The notes below the pieces were generated by a model. The model saw only the letters and a list, made by a program, of their open reading frames with translations, did not search any database and had not been told where the DNA came from. The translations under genes and the position numbers were made by a program. Shown here in pieces: positions 26,519 to 40,357 of a stretch of DNA of 64,000 nt. Source of the DNA: Glandiceps talaboti (lineage: Eukaryota; Hemichordata; Enteropneusta; Spengelidae); contig NC_135553.1 in the NCBI RefSeq assembly GCF_964340395.1, positions 25,062,949-25,126,948 on the forward strand. Direction: 5' to 3'. Within the stretch, counting starts at the first letter, position 1. Each line of letters opens with the position of its first letter.

Positions 26519-29309
26519 TAACAGTTATTTAGATTCTAATATTTACTCTTAAAGTTGCCACTACTCAATTTAACCTTTTTGAAAAGATATTACCACGGAT
26601 AATACAATTCTGTTCATCTCCAAAATATGTCTTCATTCTGCTACAATCTACTTGTGACATAAGGTTGTCATTACTTGTCGTGTGCTTAGTACTGACAAAA
26701 GAACTTTTTGATAACTTATACTTTCCATTGCAGATGGTAACAAATATTGGGCAACAGAATTTAATGACCATTCTCAGTAATTATACAATTGCAAAATCTT
26801 CACTTACTTCTTCCACTTCTTGATTGGCTGTCTGGTGTTCATCTGCCATCGGTGTTCGTGTCATCTTCCGTGACCTTGAGTTCCATCCTGAAAGGAATGA
26901 ATCAAACAATACAGTATAAACTTATTGATGGAATGAAATAACAGTTATTTAGATTCTAATATTTACTCTTAAAGTTGCCACTACTCAATTTAACCTTTTT
27001 GAAAAGATATTACCACGGATAATACAATTCTATTCATCTCCAATATTTCTTCATTCTGCTACAATCTACTTGTGGCATAAGGTTGTCATTACTTGTCGTG
27101 TGCTTAGTACTGACAAAAGAACTTTATGATAACTTATACTTTCCATTGCAGATGGAAAGAAATAACTGGGCAACAAAATTTAATGACCATTCTCAGTAAT
27201 TATACAATTCCAAAATCTTCACTTACTTCTTCCACTTCTTGATTGGCTGTCTGGTGTTCATCTGCCATCTGTGTTCGTGTCATCTTCCGTGACCTTGAGT
27301 TCCATCCTGAAAGGAATGAATCAAACAATACAGTATAAACTTATTGATGGAATGAAGTAACAGTTATTTAGATTCTAATATTTACTCTTAAAGTTGCCAC
27401 TACTCAATTTAACCTTTTTGAAAAGATATTACCACGGATAATACAATTCTATTCATCTCCAATATTTCTTCATTCTGCTACAATCTACTTGTGACATAAG
27501 GTTGCCATTGCTTGTCGTGTGCTTAGTATTGACAAAAGAACTTTTTGATAACTTATACTTTCCATTGCAGATGGGAATAAATATTGGGCAACAAAATTTA
27601 ATGACCATTCTCGGTAATTATACAATTCCAAAATCTTCACTTACTTCTTCCACTTCTTGATTAGCTGTCTGGTGTTCATCTGCCATCTGTGTTCGTGTCA
27701 TCTTCCGTGACCTTGAGTTCCATCCTGAAAGGAATGAATCAAAAAATATAGTATAAACTTATTGATGGAATGAAATAACAGTTATTTAGATTCTAATATT
27801 TACTCTTAAAGTTGCCACTACTCAATTTAACCATTTTGAAAAGATATTACCACGGATAATACAATTCTGTTCATCTCCAAAATATTTCTTCATTCTGCTA
27901 CAATCTACTTGTGACATAAGGTTGTCATTACTTGTCGTGTGCTTAGTACTGACAAAAGAACTTTTTGATAACTTGTACTTTCCATTGCAGATGGGAATAA
28001 ATATTGGGCAACAAAATTTAATGATCATTCACAGTAATTATTTAATTCCAAAATCTTCACTTACTTCTTCCACTTCTTGATTGGCCGTCTGGTGTTCATC
28101 TGCCATCTGTGTTCGTGTCATCTTCCGTTACCTTGAGTTCCATCCTGAAAGGAATGAATCAAACAATACAGTATAAACTTATTGATGGAATGAAATAACA
28201 GTTATTTAGATTCTAATATTTACTCTTAAAGTTGCCACTACTCAATTTAACCTCTTTGAAAAGATATTACCACGGATAATATAATTCTGTTCATCTCCAA
28301 AATATTTCTTTATTCTGCTACAATCTACTTGTGACATAAGGTTGTCATTACTTGCCGTGTGCTTAGTACTGACAAAAGAACTTTTTGATAACTTATACTT
28401 TCCATTGCAGATGGGAAGAAATATTGGGCAACAAAATTTAATGACCATTCTCAGTAATTATACAATTCCAAAATCTTCACTTACTTCTTCCACTTCTTGA
28501 TTGGCTGTCTGGTGTTCATCTGTCATCTGTGTTCGTGTCATCTTCCGTGAAATTGAGTTCCATCCTGAAAGGAATGAATCAAACAATACAGTATAAACTT
28601 ATTGATGGAATGAAATAAGTTATTTAGATTCTAATATTTACTCTTATAAGTTACCACTACTCACTTTAACCTTTTTGAAAAGATATTACCACGGATAATA
28701 CAATTCTATTCATCTCCAATATTTCTTCATTCTGCTACAATCTACTTGTAACATAAGGTTGCCATTGCTTGTTGTGTGCTTAGTACTGACAAAAGAACTT
28801 TTCTATAACTTATACTTTCCATTGCAGATGGGAAGAAATATTGGGCAACAAAATTTAATGATCATTCACAGTTATTATACAATTCCAAAATCTTCACTTA
28901 CTTCTTCCACTTCTTGATTGGCTGTCTGGTGTTCATCTGCCATCTGTGTTCGTGTCATCTTCCGTGACCTTGAGTTACATCCTGAAAGGAATGAATCAAA
29001 CAATACAGTATAAACTTTTTGGTGGAATGAAATAAGAGTTACTTAGATTCTAATATTTATTCTTAAAGTTCCCACTACTCAATTTAACCTTTTTGAAAAG
29101 ATATTATCAGGGATAATACAATTCTGTTCATCTCCAAAATATGTCTTCATTCTGCTACAATCTACTTGTGACATAAGGTTGTCATTACTTGTCGTGTGCT
29201 TAGTACTGACAAAAGAACTTTTTGATAACTTATACTTTCCATTGCAGATGGGAATAAATATTGGGCAACAAAATTTAATGATCATTCACAGTAATTATTT
29301 AATTCCAAA
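26519..29309. repeat. Mixed satellite segment, including the second copy of the 2,934-bp-offset block
   Basis: This stretch begins with a monomer carrying gatggtaacaaat and caattgcaaaatc (26,565), a type also present at 8,141, 17,774 and 37,862. It continues with 418-bp units that have ctccaatatttc. The unit at about 27,405 combines the ctccaatattt left half with the gttgccattgc right half. The rest repeats 25,020-26,518. I see only satellite DNA here. Confidence 0.7.
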
Positions 29310-32300
29310 ATCTTCACTTACTTCTTCCACTTCTTGATTGGCTGTCTGGTGTTCATCTGCCATCTGTGTTCGTGTCATCTTCCGTGACCTTGAGTTCCAT
29401 CCTGAAAGGAATGAATCAAACAATACAGTATAAACTTATTGATGGAATGAAGTAACAGTTATTTAGATTCTAATATTTACTCTTAAAGTTGCCACTACTC
29501 AATTTAACCTCTTTGAAAAGATATTACCACGGATAATATAATTCTGTTCATCTCCAAAATATTTCTTTATTCTGCTACAATCTACTTGTGACATAAGGTT
29601 GTCATTACTTGTCGTGTGCTTAGTACTAACAAAACAACTTTTTGATAACTTATACATTCCATTGCAGATGGGAAGAAATATTGGGCAACAAAATTTAATG
29701 ACCATTCTCAGTAATTATACAATTCCAAAATCTTCACTTACTTCTTCCACTTCTTGATTGGCTGTCTGGTGTTCATCTGCCATCTGTGTTCGTGTCATCT
29801 TCCATAACCTTGAGTTCCATCCTGAAAGGAATGAATCAAACAATACAGTATAAACTTATTGATGGAATGAAATAAGTTATTTAGATTCTAATATTTACTC
29901 TTATTAGTTGCCACTACTCACTTTAACCTTTTTGAAAAGATATTACCACGGATAATACAATTCTGTTCATCTCCATTATTTCTTCATTCTGCTACAATCT
30001 ACTTGTGACATACGGTTGCCATTGCTTGTCGTGTGCTTAGTATTGACAAAAGAACTTTTTGATAACTTATACTTTCCATTGCAGATGGGAAGAAATATTG
30101 GGCAACAAAATTTAATGACCATTCTCGGTAATTATACAATTCCAAAATCTTCACTTACTTCTTCCACTTCTTGATTGGCTGTCTGGTGTTCATCTGCCAT
30201 CTGTGTTCGTGTCATCTTCCGTGACCTTGAGTTCCATCCTGAAAGGAATGAATCAAACAATACAGTATAAACTTATTGATGGAATGAAATAACAGTTATT
30301 TAGATTCTAAAATTTACTCTTAAAGTTGCCACTACTCAATTTAACCATTTTGAAAAGATATTACCACGGATAATACAATTCTGTTCATCTCCAAAATATT
30401 TCTTCATTCTGCTACAATCTACTTGTGACATAAGGTTGTCATTACTTGTCGTGTGCTTAGTACTGACAAAAGAACTTTTTGATAACTTATACTTTCCATT
30501 GCAGATGGGAATAAATATTGGGCAACAAAATTTAATGACCATTCTCAATAATTATACAATTCCAAAATCTTCACTTACTTCTTCCACTTCTTGATTGGCT
30601 GTCTGGTGTTCATCTGCCATCTGTGTTCGTGTCATCTTCCGTGACCTTGAGTTCCATCCTGAAAGGAATAAATCAAACAATACAGTATAAACTCTTTGAT
30701 GGAATGAAATAACAGTTATTTAGATTCTAATATTTACTCTTAAAGTTGCCACTACTCATTTTAACCTCTTTGAAAAGATATTACCACGGATAATATAATT
30801 CTGTTCATCTCCAAAGTATTTCTTTATTAAGCTACAATCTACTTGTGACATAAGGTTGTCATTACTTGTCTTGTGCTTAGTACTGACAAAAGAATTTTTT
30901 GATAACTTATACTTTCCATTGCAGATGGGAAGAAATATTGGGCAACAAAATTTAATGACCATTCTCATTAATTATACAATTCCAAAATCTTCACTTACTT
31001 CTTCCACTTCTTGATTGGCTGTCTGGTGTTCATCTGCCATCTGTGTTCGTGTCATCTTCCGTGACCTTGAGTTCCATCCTGAAAGGAATGAATCAAACAA
31101 TACAGTATAAACTTATTGATGGAATGAAATAAGTTATTTAGATTCTAATATTTACTCTTATTAGTTGCCACTACTCACTTTAACCTTTTTGAAAAGATAT
31201 TACCACGGATAATACAATTCTGTTCATCTCCATTATTTCTTCATTCTGCTACAATCTACTTGTGACATAAGGTTGCCATTGCTTGTCGTGTGCTTAGTAT
31301 TGACAAAAGAACTTTTTGATAACTTATACTTTCCATTGCAGATGGGAATAAATATTGGGCAACAAAATTTAATGACCATTCTCGGTAATTATACAATTCC
31401 AAAATCTTCACTTACTTCTTCCACTTCTTGATTGGCTGTCTGGTGTTCATCTGCCATCTGTGTTCGTGTCATCTTCCGTGACCTTGAGTTCCATCCTGAA
31501 AGGAATGAATCAAACAATATAGTTTAAACTTATTGATGGAATGAAATAACAGTTATTTAGATTCTAATATTTACTCTTAAAGTTGCCACTATTCAATTTA
31601 ACCATTTTGAAAAGATATTACCACGGATAATACAATTCTGTTCATCTCCAAAATATTTCTTCATTCTGCTACAATCTACTTGTGACATAAGGTTGTCATT
31701 ACTTGTCGTGTGCTTAGTACTGACAAAAGAACTTTTTGATAACTTATACTTTCCATTGCAGATGGGAAGAAATATTGGGCAACAAAATTTAATGACCATT
31801 CTCGGTAATTATACAATTCCAAAATCTTCACTTACTTCTTCCACTTCTTGATTGGCTGTCTGGTGTTCATCTGCCATCTGTGTTCGTGTCATCTTCCGTG
31901 ACCTTGAGTTCCATCCTGAAAGGAATGAATCAAACAATACAGTATAAACTTATTGATGGAATGAAATAACAGTTATTTAGATTCTAATATTTACTCTTAA
32001 AGTTGCCACTACTCAATTTAACCATTTTGAAAAGATATTACCACGGATAATACAATTCTGTTCATCTCCAAAATATTTCTTCATTCTGCTACAATCTACT
32101 TGTGACATAAGGTTGTCATTACTTGTCGTGTGCTTAGTACTGACAAAAGAACTTTTTGATAACTTATACTTTCCATTGCAGATGGGAATAAATATTGGGC
32201 AACAAAATTTAATGACCATTCTCAATAATTATACAATTCCAAAATCTTCACTTACTTCTTCCACTTCTTGATTGGCTGTCTGGTGTTCATCTGCCATCTG

Positions 32301-35300
32301 TGTTCGTGTCATCTTCCGTGACCTTGAGTTCCATCCTGAAAGGAATAAATCAAACAATACAGTATAAACTCTTTGATGGAATGAAATAACAGTTATTTAG
32401 ATTCTAATATTTACTCTTAAAGTTGCCACTACTCATTTTAACCTCTTTGAAAAGATATTACCACGGATAATATAATTCTGTTCATCTCCAAAGTATTTCT
32501 TTATTATGCTACAATCTACTTGTGACATAAGGTTGTCATTACTTGTCTTGTGCTTAGTACTGACAAAAGAATTTTTTGATAACTTATACTTTCCATTGCA
32601 GATGGGAAGAAATATTGGGCAACAAAATTTAATGACCATTCTCATTAATTATACAATTCCAAAATCTTCACTTACTTCTTCCACTTCTTGATTGGCTGTC
32701 TGGTGTTCATCTGTCATCTGTGTTCGTGTCATCTTCCGTGAAATTGAGTTCCATCCTGAAAGGAATGAATCAAACAATACAGTATAAACTTATTGATGGA
32801 ATGAAATAAGTTATTTAGATTCTAATATTTACTCTTATAAGTTACCACTACTCACTTTAACCTTTTTGAAAAGATATTACCACGGATAATACAATTCTAT
32901 TCATCTCCAATATTTCTTCATTCTGCTACAATCTACTTGTAACATAAGGTTGCCATTGCTTGTTGTGTGCTTAGTACTGACAAAAGAACTTTTCTATAAC
33001 TTATACTTTCCATTGCAGATGGGAAGAAATATTGGGCAACAAAATTTAATGATCATTCACAGTTATTATACAATTCCAAAATCTTCACTTACTTCTTCCA
33101 CTTCTTGATTGGCTGTCTGGTGTTCATCTGCCATCTGTGTTCGTGTCATCTTCCGTGACCTTGAGTTCCATCCTGAAAGGAATGAATCAAACAATACAGT
33201 ATAAACTTATTGATGGAATGAAGTAACAGTTATTTAGATTCTAATATTTACTCTTAAAGTTGCCACTACTCAATTTAACCTCTTTGAAAAGATATTACCA
33301 CGGATAATATAATTCTGTTCATCTCCAAAATATTTCTTTATTCTGCTACAATCTACTTGTGACATAAGGTTGTCATTACTTGTCGTGTGCTTAGTACTAA
33401 CAAAACAACTTTTTGATAACTTATACATTCCATTGCAGATGGGAAGAAATATTGGGCAACAAAATTTAATGACCATTCTCAGTAATTATACAATTCCAAA
33501 ATCTTCACTTACTTCTTCCACTTCTTGATTGGCTGTCTGGTGTTCATCTGCCATCTGTGTTCGTGTCATCTTCCATAACCTTGAGTTCCATCCTGAAAGG
33601 AATGAATCAAACAATACAGTATAAACTTATTGATGGAATGAAATAAGTTATTTAGATTCTAATATTTACTCTTATTAGTTGCCACTACTCACTTTAACCT
33701 TTTTGAAAAGATATTACCACGGATAATACAATTCTGTTCATCTCCATTATTTCTTCATTCTGCTACAATCTACTTGTGACATACGGTTGCCATTGCTTGT
33801 CGTGTGCTTAGTATTGACAAAAGAACTTTTTGATAACTTATACTTTCCATTGCAGATGGGAAGAAATATTGGGCAACAAAATTTAATGACCATTCTCGGT
33901 AATTATACAATTCCAAAATCTTCACTTACTTCTTCCACTTCTTGATTGGCTGTCTGGTGTTCATCTGCCATCTGTGTTCGTGTCATCTTCCGTGACCTTG
34001 AGTTCCATCCTGAAAGGAATGAATCAAACAATACAGTATAAACTTATTGATGGAATGAAATAACAGTTATTTAGATTCTAAAATTTACTCTTAAAGTTGC
34101 CACTACTCAATTTAACCATTTTGAAAAGATATTACCACGGATAATACAATTCTGTTCATCTCCAAAATATTTCTTCATTCTGCTACAATCTACTTGTGAC
34201 ATAAGGTTGTCATTACTTGTCGTGTGCTTAGTACTGACAAAAGAACTTTTTGATAACTTATACTTTCCATTGCAGATGGGAATAAATATTGGGCAACAAA
34301 ATTTAATGACCATTCTCAATAATTATACAATTCCAAAATCTTCACTTACTTCTTCCACTTCTTGATTGGCTGTCTGGTGTTCATCTGCCATCTGTGTTCG
34401 TGTCATCTTCCGTGACCTTGAGTTCCATCCTGAAAGGAATAAATCAAACAATACAGTATAAACTCTTTGATGGAATGAAATAACAGTTATTTAGATTCTA
34501 ATATTTACTCTTAAAGTTGCCACTACTCATTTTAACCTCTTTGAAAAGATATTACCACGGATAATATAATTCTGTTCATCTCCAAAGTATTTCTTTATTA
34601 AGCTACAATCTACTTGTGACATAAGGTTGTCATTACTTGTCTTGTGCTTAGTACTGACAAAAGAATTTTTTGATAACTTATACTTTCCATTGCAGATGGG
34701 AAGAAATATTGGGCAACAAAATTTAATGACCATTCTCATTAATTATACAATTCCAAAATCTTCACTTACTTCTTCCACTTCTTGATTGGCTGTCTGGTGT
34801 TCATCTGCCATCTGTGTTCGTGTCATCTTCCGTGACCTTGAGTTCCATCCTGAAAGGAATGAATCAAACAATACAGTATAAACTTATTGATGGAATGAAA
34901 TAAGTTATTTAGATTCTAATATTTACTCTTATTAGTTGCCACTACTCACTTTAACCTTTTTGAAAAGATATTACCACGGATAATACAATTCTGTTCATCT
35001 CCATTATTTCTTCATTCTGCTACAATCTACTTGTGACATAAGGTTGCCATTGCTTGTCGTGTGCTTAGTATTGACAAAAGAACTTTTTGATAACTTATAC
35101 TTTCCATTGCAGATGGGAATAAATATTGGGCAACAAAATTTAATGACCATTCTCGGTAATTATACAATTCCAAAATCTTCACTTACTTCTTCCACTTCTT
35201 GATTGGCTGTCTGGTGTTCATCTGCCATCTGTGTTCGTGTCATCTTCCGTGACCTTGAGTTCCATCCTGAAAGGAATGAATCAAACAATATAGTATAAAC

Positions 35301-36483
35301 TTATTGATGGAATGAAATAACAGTTATTTAGATTCTAATATTTACTCTTAAAGTTGCCACTACTCAATTTAACCATTTTGAAAAGATATTACCACGGATA
35401 ATACAATTCTGTTCATCTCCAAAATATTTCTTCATTCTGCTACAATCTACTTGTGACATAAGGTTGTCATTACTTGTCGTGTGCTTAGTACTGACAAAAG
35501 AACTTTTTGATAACTTATACTTTCCATTGCAGATGGGAAGAAATATTGGGCAACAAAATTTAATGACCATTCTCGGTAATTATACAATTCCAAAATCTTC
35601 ACTTACTTCTTCCACTTCTTGATTGGCTGTCTGGTGTTCATCTGCCATCTGTGTTCGTGTCATCTTCCGTGACCTTGAGTTCCATCCTGAAAGGAATGAA
35701 TCAAACAATACAGTATAAACTTATTGATGGAATGAAATAACAGTTATTTAGATTCTAATATTTACTCTTAAAGTTGCCACTACTCAATTTAACCATTTTG
35801 AAAAGATATTACCACGGATAATACAATTCTGTTCATCTCCAAAATATTTCTTCATTCTGCTACAATCTACTTGTGACATAAGGTTGTCATTACTTGTCGT
35901 GTGCTTAGTACTGACAAAAGAACTTTTTGATAACTTATACTTTCCATTGCAGATGGGAATAAATATTGGGCAACAAAATTTAATGACCATTCTCAATAAT
36001 TATACAATTCCAAAATCTTCACTTACTTCTTCCACTTCTTGATTGGCTGTCTGGTGTTCATCTGCCATCTGTGTTCGTGTCATCTTCCGTGACCTTGAGT
36101 TCCATCCTGAAAGGAATAAATCAAACAATACAGTATAAACTCTTTGATGGAATGAAATAACAGTTATTTAGATTCTAATATTTACTCTTAAAGTTGCCAC
36201 TACTCATTTTAACCTCTTTGAAAAGATATTACCACGGATAATATAATTCTGTTCATCTCCAAAGTATTTCTTTATTATGCTACAATCTACTTGTGACATA
36301 AGGTTGTCATTACTTGTCTTGTGCTTAGTACTGACAAAAGAATTTTTTGATAACTTATACTTTCCATTGCAGATGGGAAGAAATATTGGGCAACAAAATT
36401 TAATGACCATTCTCATTAATTATACAATTCCAAAATCTTCACTTACTTCTTCCACTTCTTGATTGGCTGTCTGGTGTTCATCT
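29310..36483. repeat. Tandem block duplication, 3,771-bp offset (8-9 monomers per copy)
   Basis: About 3.4 kb at 29,310-32,712 is repeated at 33,081-36,483 with a constant offset of 3,771 bases. Both copies share ttccataacc (about 29,811 and 33,582) and catacggttgcc (about 30,009 and 33,780), private changes not seen in the related block at 21.4-24.8 kb. This pair therefore duplicated after splitting from that block. Rare differences, such as agtttaaac at about 31,521, mark the time since. Confidence 0.8.
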
Positions 36484-39400
36484 GCCATCTGTGTTCGTGT
36501 CATCTTCCGTGACCTTGAGTTCCATCCTGAAAGGAATGAATCAAACAATACAGTATAAACTTATTAATGGAATAAAATAACAGTTATTTAGATTCTAATA
36601 TTTACTCTTAAAGTTGCCACTACTCAATTTAACCACGGATAATATAATTCTGTTCATCTCCAAAATATTTCTTCATTCTGCTACAATCTACTTGTGACAT
36701 AAGGTTGTCATTACTTGTCGTGTGCTTAGTACTGACAAAAGAACTTTTTGATAACTTGTACTTTCCATTGCAGATGGGAATAAATATTGGGCAACAAAAT
36801 TTAATGATCATTCACAGTAATTATTTAATTCCAAAATCTTCACTTACTTCTTCCACTTCTTGATTGGCTGTCTGGTGTTCATCTGCCATCTGTGTTCGTG
36901 TCATCTTCCGTTACCTTGAGTTCCATCCTGAAAGGAATGAATCAAACAATACAGTATAAACTTATTGATGGAATGAAATAACAGTTATTTAGATTCTAAT
37001 ATTTACTCTTAAAGTTGCCACTACTCAATTTAACCTCTTTGAAAAGATATTACCACGGATAATATAATTCTGTTCATCTCCAAAATATTTCTTTATTCTG
37101 CTACAATCTACTTGTGACATAAGGTTGTCATTACTTGCCGTGTGCTTAGTACTGACAAAAGAACTTTTTGATAACTTATACTTTCCATTGCAGATGGGAA
37201 GAAATATTGGGCAACAAAATTTAATGACCATTCTCAGTAATTATACAATTCCAAAATCTTCACTTACATCTTCCACTTCTTGATTGGCTGTCTGGTGTTC
37301 ATCTGTCATCTGTGTTCGTGTCATCTTCCGTGAAATTGAGTTCCATCCTGAAAGGAATGAATCAAACAATACAGTATAAACTTATTGATGGAATGAAATA
37401 AGTTATTTAGATTCTAATATTTACTCTTATAAGTTACCACTACTCACTTTAACCTTTTTGAAAAGATATTACCACGGATAATACAATTCTATTCATCTCC
37501 AATATTTCTTCATTCTGCTACAATCTACTTGTAACATAAGGTTGCCATTGCTTGTTGTGTGCTTAGTACTGACAAAAGAACTTTTCTATAACTTATACTT
37601 TCCATTGCAGATGGGAAGAAATATTGGGCAACAAAATTTAATGATCATTCACAGTTATTATACAATTCCAAAATCTTCACTTACTTCTTCCACTTCTTGA
37701 TTGGCTGTCTGGTGTTCATCTGCCATCTGTGTTCGTGTCATCTTCCGTGACCTTGAGTTCCATCCTGAAAGGAATGAATCAAACAATACAGTATAAACTT
37801 ATTGATGGAATGAAATAACAGTTATTTAGATTCTAATATTTACTCTTAAAGTTGCCACTACTCAATTTAACCTTTTTGAAAAGATATTACCACGGATAAT
37901 ACAATTCTGTTCATCTCCAAAATATGTCTTCATTCTGCTACAATCTACTTGTGACATAAGGTTGTCATTACTTGTCGTGTGCTTAGTACTGACAAAAGAA
38001 CTTTTAGATAACTTATACTTTCCATTGCAGATGGTAACAAATATTGGGCAACAGAATTTAATGACCATTCTCAGTAATTATACAATTGCAAAATCTTCAC
38101 TTACTTCTTCCACTTCTTGATTGGCTGTCTGGTGTTCATCTGCCATCGGTGTTCGTGTCATCTTCCGTGACCTTGAGTTCCATCCTGAAAGGAATGAATC
38201 AAACAATACAGTATAAACTTATTGATGGAATGAAATAACAGTTATTTAGATTCTAATATTTACTCTTAAAGTTGCCACTACTCAATTTAACCTCTTTGAA
38301 AAGATATTACCACGGATAATATAATTCTATTCATCTCCAATATTTCTTCATTCTGCTACAATCTACTTGTGACATAAGGTTGTCATTACTTGTCGTGTGC
38401 TTAGTACTGACAAAAGAACTTTATGATAACTTATACTTTCCATTGCAGATGGGAATAAATATTAGGCAACAAAATTTAATGACCATTTTCAATAATTATA
38501 CAATTCCAAAATCTTCACTTACTTCTTCCACTTCTTGATTGGCTGTCTGGTGTTCATCTGCCATCTGTGTTCGTGTCATCTTCCGTGACCTTGAGTTCCA
38601 TCCTGAAAGGAATGAATCAAACAATACAGTATAAACTTATTAATGGAATAAAATAACAGTTATTTAGATTCTAATATTTACTCTTAAAGTTGCCACTACT
38701 CAATTTAACCACGGATAATATAATTCTGTTCATCTCCAAAATATTTCTTCATTCTGCTACAATCTACTTGTGACATAAGGTTGTCATTACTTGTCGTGTG
38801 CTTAGTACTGACAAAAGAACTTTTTGATAACTTGTACTTTCCATTGCAGATGGGAATAAATATTGGGCAACAAAATTTAATGATCATTCACAGTAATTAT
38901 TTAATTCCAAAATCTTCACTTACTTCTTCCACTTCTTGATTGGCTGTCTGGTGTTCATCTGCCATCTGTGTTCGTGTCATCTTCCGTTACCTTGAGTTCC
39001 ATCCTGAAAGGAATGAATCAAACAATACAGTATAAACTTATTGATGGAATGAAATAACAGTTATTTAGATTCTAATATTTACTCTTAAAGTTGCCACTAC
39101 TCAATTTAACCTCTTTGAAAAGATATTACCACGGATAATATAATTCTGTTCATCTCCAAAATATTTCTTTATTCTGCTACAATCTACTTGTGACATAAGG
39201 TTGTCATTACTTGCCGTGTGCTTAGTACTGACAAAAGAACTTTTTGATAACTTATACTTTCCATTGCAGATGGGAAGAAATATTGGGCAACAAAATTTAA
39301 TGACCATTCTCAGTAATTATACAATTCCAAAATCTTCACTTACTTCTTCCACTTCTTGATTGGCTGTCTGGTGTTCATCTGTCATCTGTGTTCGTGTCAT

Positions 39401-40357
39401 CTTCCGTGAAATTGAGTTCCATCCTGAAAGGAATGAATCAAACAATACAGTATAAACTTATTGATGGAATGAAATAAGTTATTTAGATTCTAATATTTAC
39501 TCTTATAAGTTACCACTACTCACTTTAACCTTTTTGAAAAGATATTACCACGGATAATACAATTCTATTCATCTCCAATATTTCTTCATTCTGCTACAAT
39601 CTACTTGTAACATAAGGTTGCCATTGCTTGTTGTGTGCTTAGTACTGACAAAAGAACTTTTCTATAACTTATACTTTCCATTGCAGATGGGAAGAAATAT
39701 TGGGCAACAAAATTTAATGATCATTCACAGTAATTATTTAATTCCAAAATCTTCACTTACTTCTTCCACTTCTTGATTGGCTGTCTGGTGTTCATCTGCC
39801 ATCTGTGTTCGTGTCATCTTCCGTGACCTTGAGTTACATCCTGAAAGGAATGAATCAAACAATACAGTATAAACTTTTTGGTGGAATGAAATAAGAGTTA
39901 CTTAGATTCTAATATTTATTCTTAAAGTTCCCACTACTCAATTTAACCTTTTTGAAAAGATATTATCAGGGATAATACAATTCTGTTCATCTCCAAAATA
40001 TGTCTTCATTCTGCTACAATCTACTTGTGACATAAGGTTGTCATTACTTGTCGTGTGCTTAGTACTGACAAAACAATTTTTTGATAACTTATACTTTCCA
40101 TTGCAGATGGGAATAAATATTGGGCAACAAAATTTAATGATCATTCACAGTAATTATTTAATTCCAAAATCTTCACTTACTTCTTCCACTTCTTGATTGG
40201 CTGTCTGGTGTTCATCTGCCATCTGTGTTCGTGTCATCTTCCGTGACCTTGAGTTCCATCCTGAAAGGAATGAATCAAACAATACAGTATAAACTTATTG
40301 ATGGAATGAAATAACAGTTATTTAGATTCTAATATTTACTCTTAAAGTTGCCACTAC
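36484..40357. repeat. Satellite segment with an internal 2,076-bp-offset duplication
   Basis: Units at 36,625, 37,025 and 37,445 recur at 38,702, 39,101 and 39,521 (offset 2,076), beginning with the 19-bp deletion monomer. Between them lies the gatggtaacaaat type (37,862). The end holds the diverged tatcagggataat monomer (39,938) with a private acaaaacaatttt change. No non-satellite sequence is visible. Confidence 0.7.

Noticed and set aside
6973-36462. Plus-strand open frames of 61-84 codons (for example 6,973-7,158 and 14,440-14,694)
   Set aside because: They lie opposite the minus-strand frame and depend on single-base variants in a few monomers, such as tatgctac giving a start or caattgaacc removing a stop. 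Copies are explained by block duplication.
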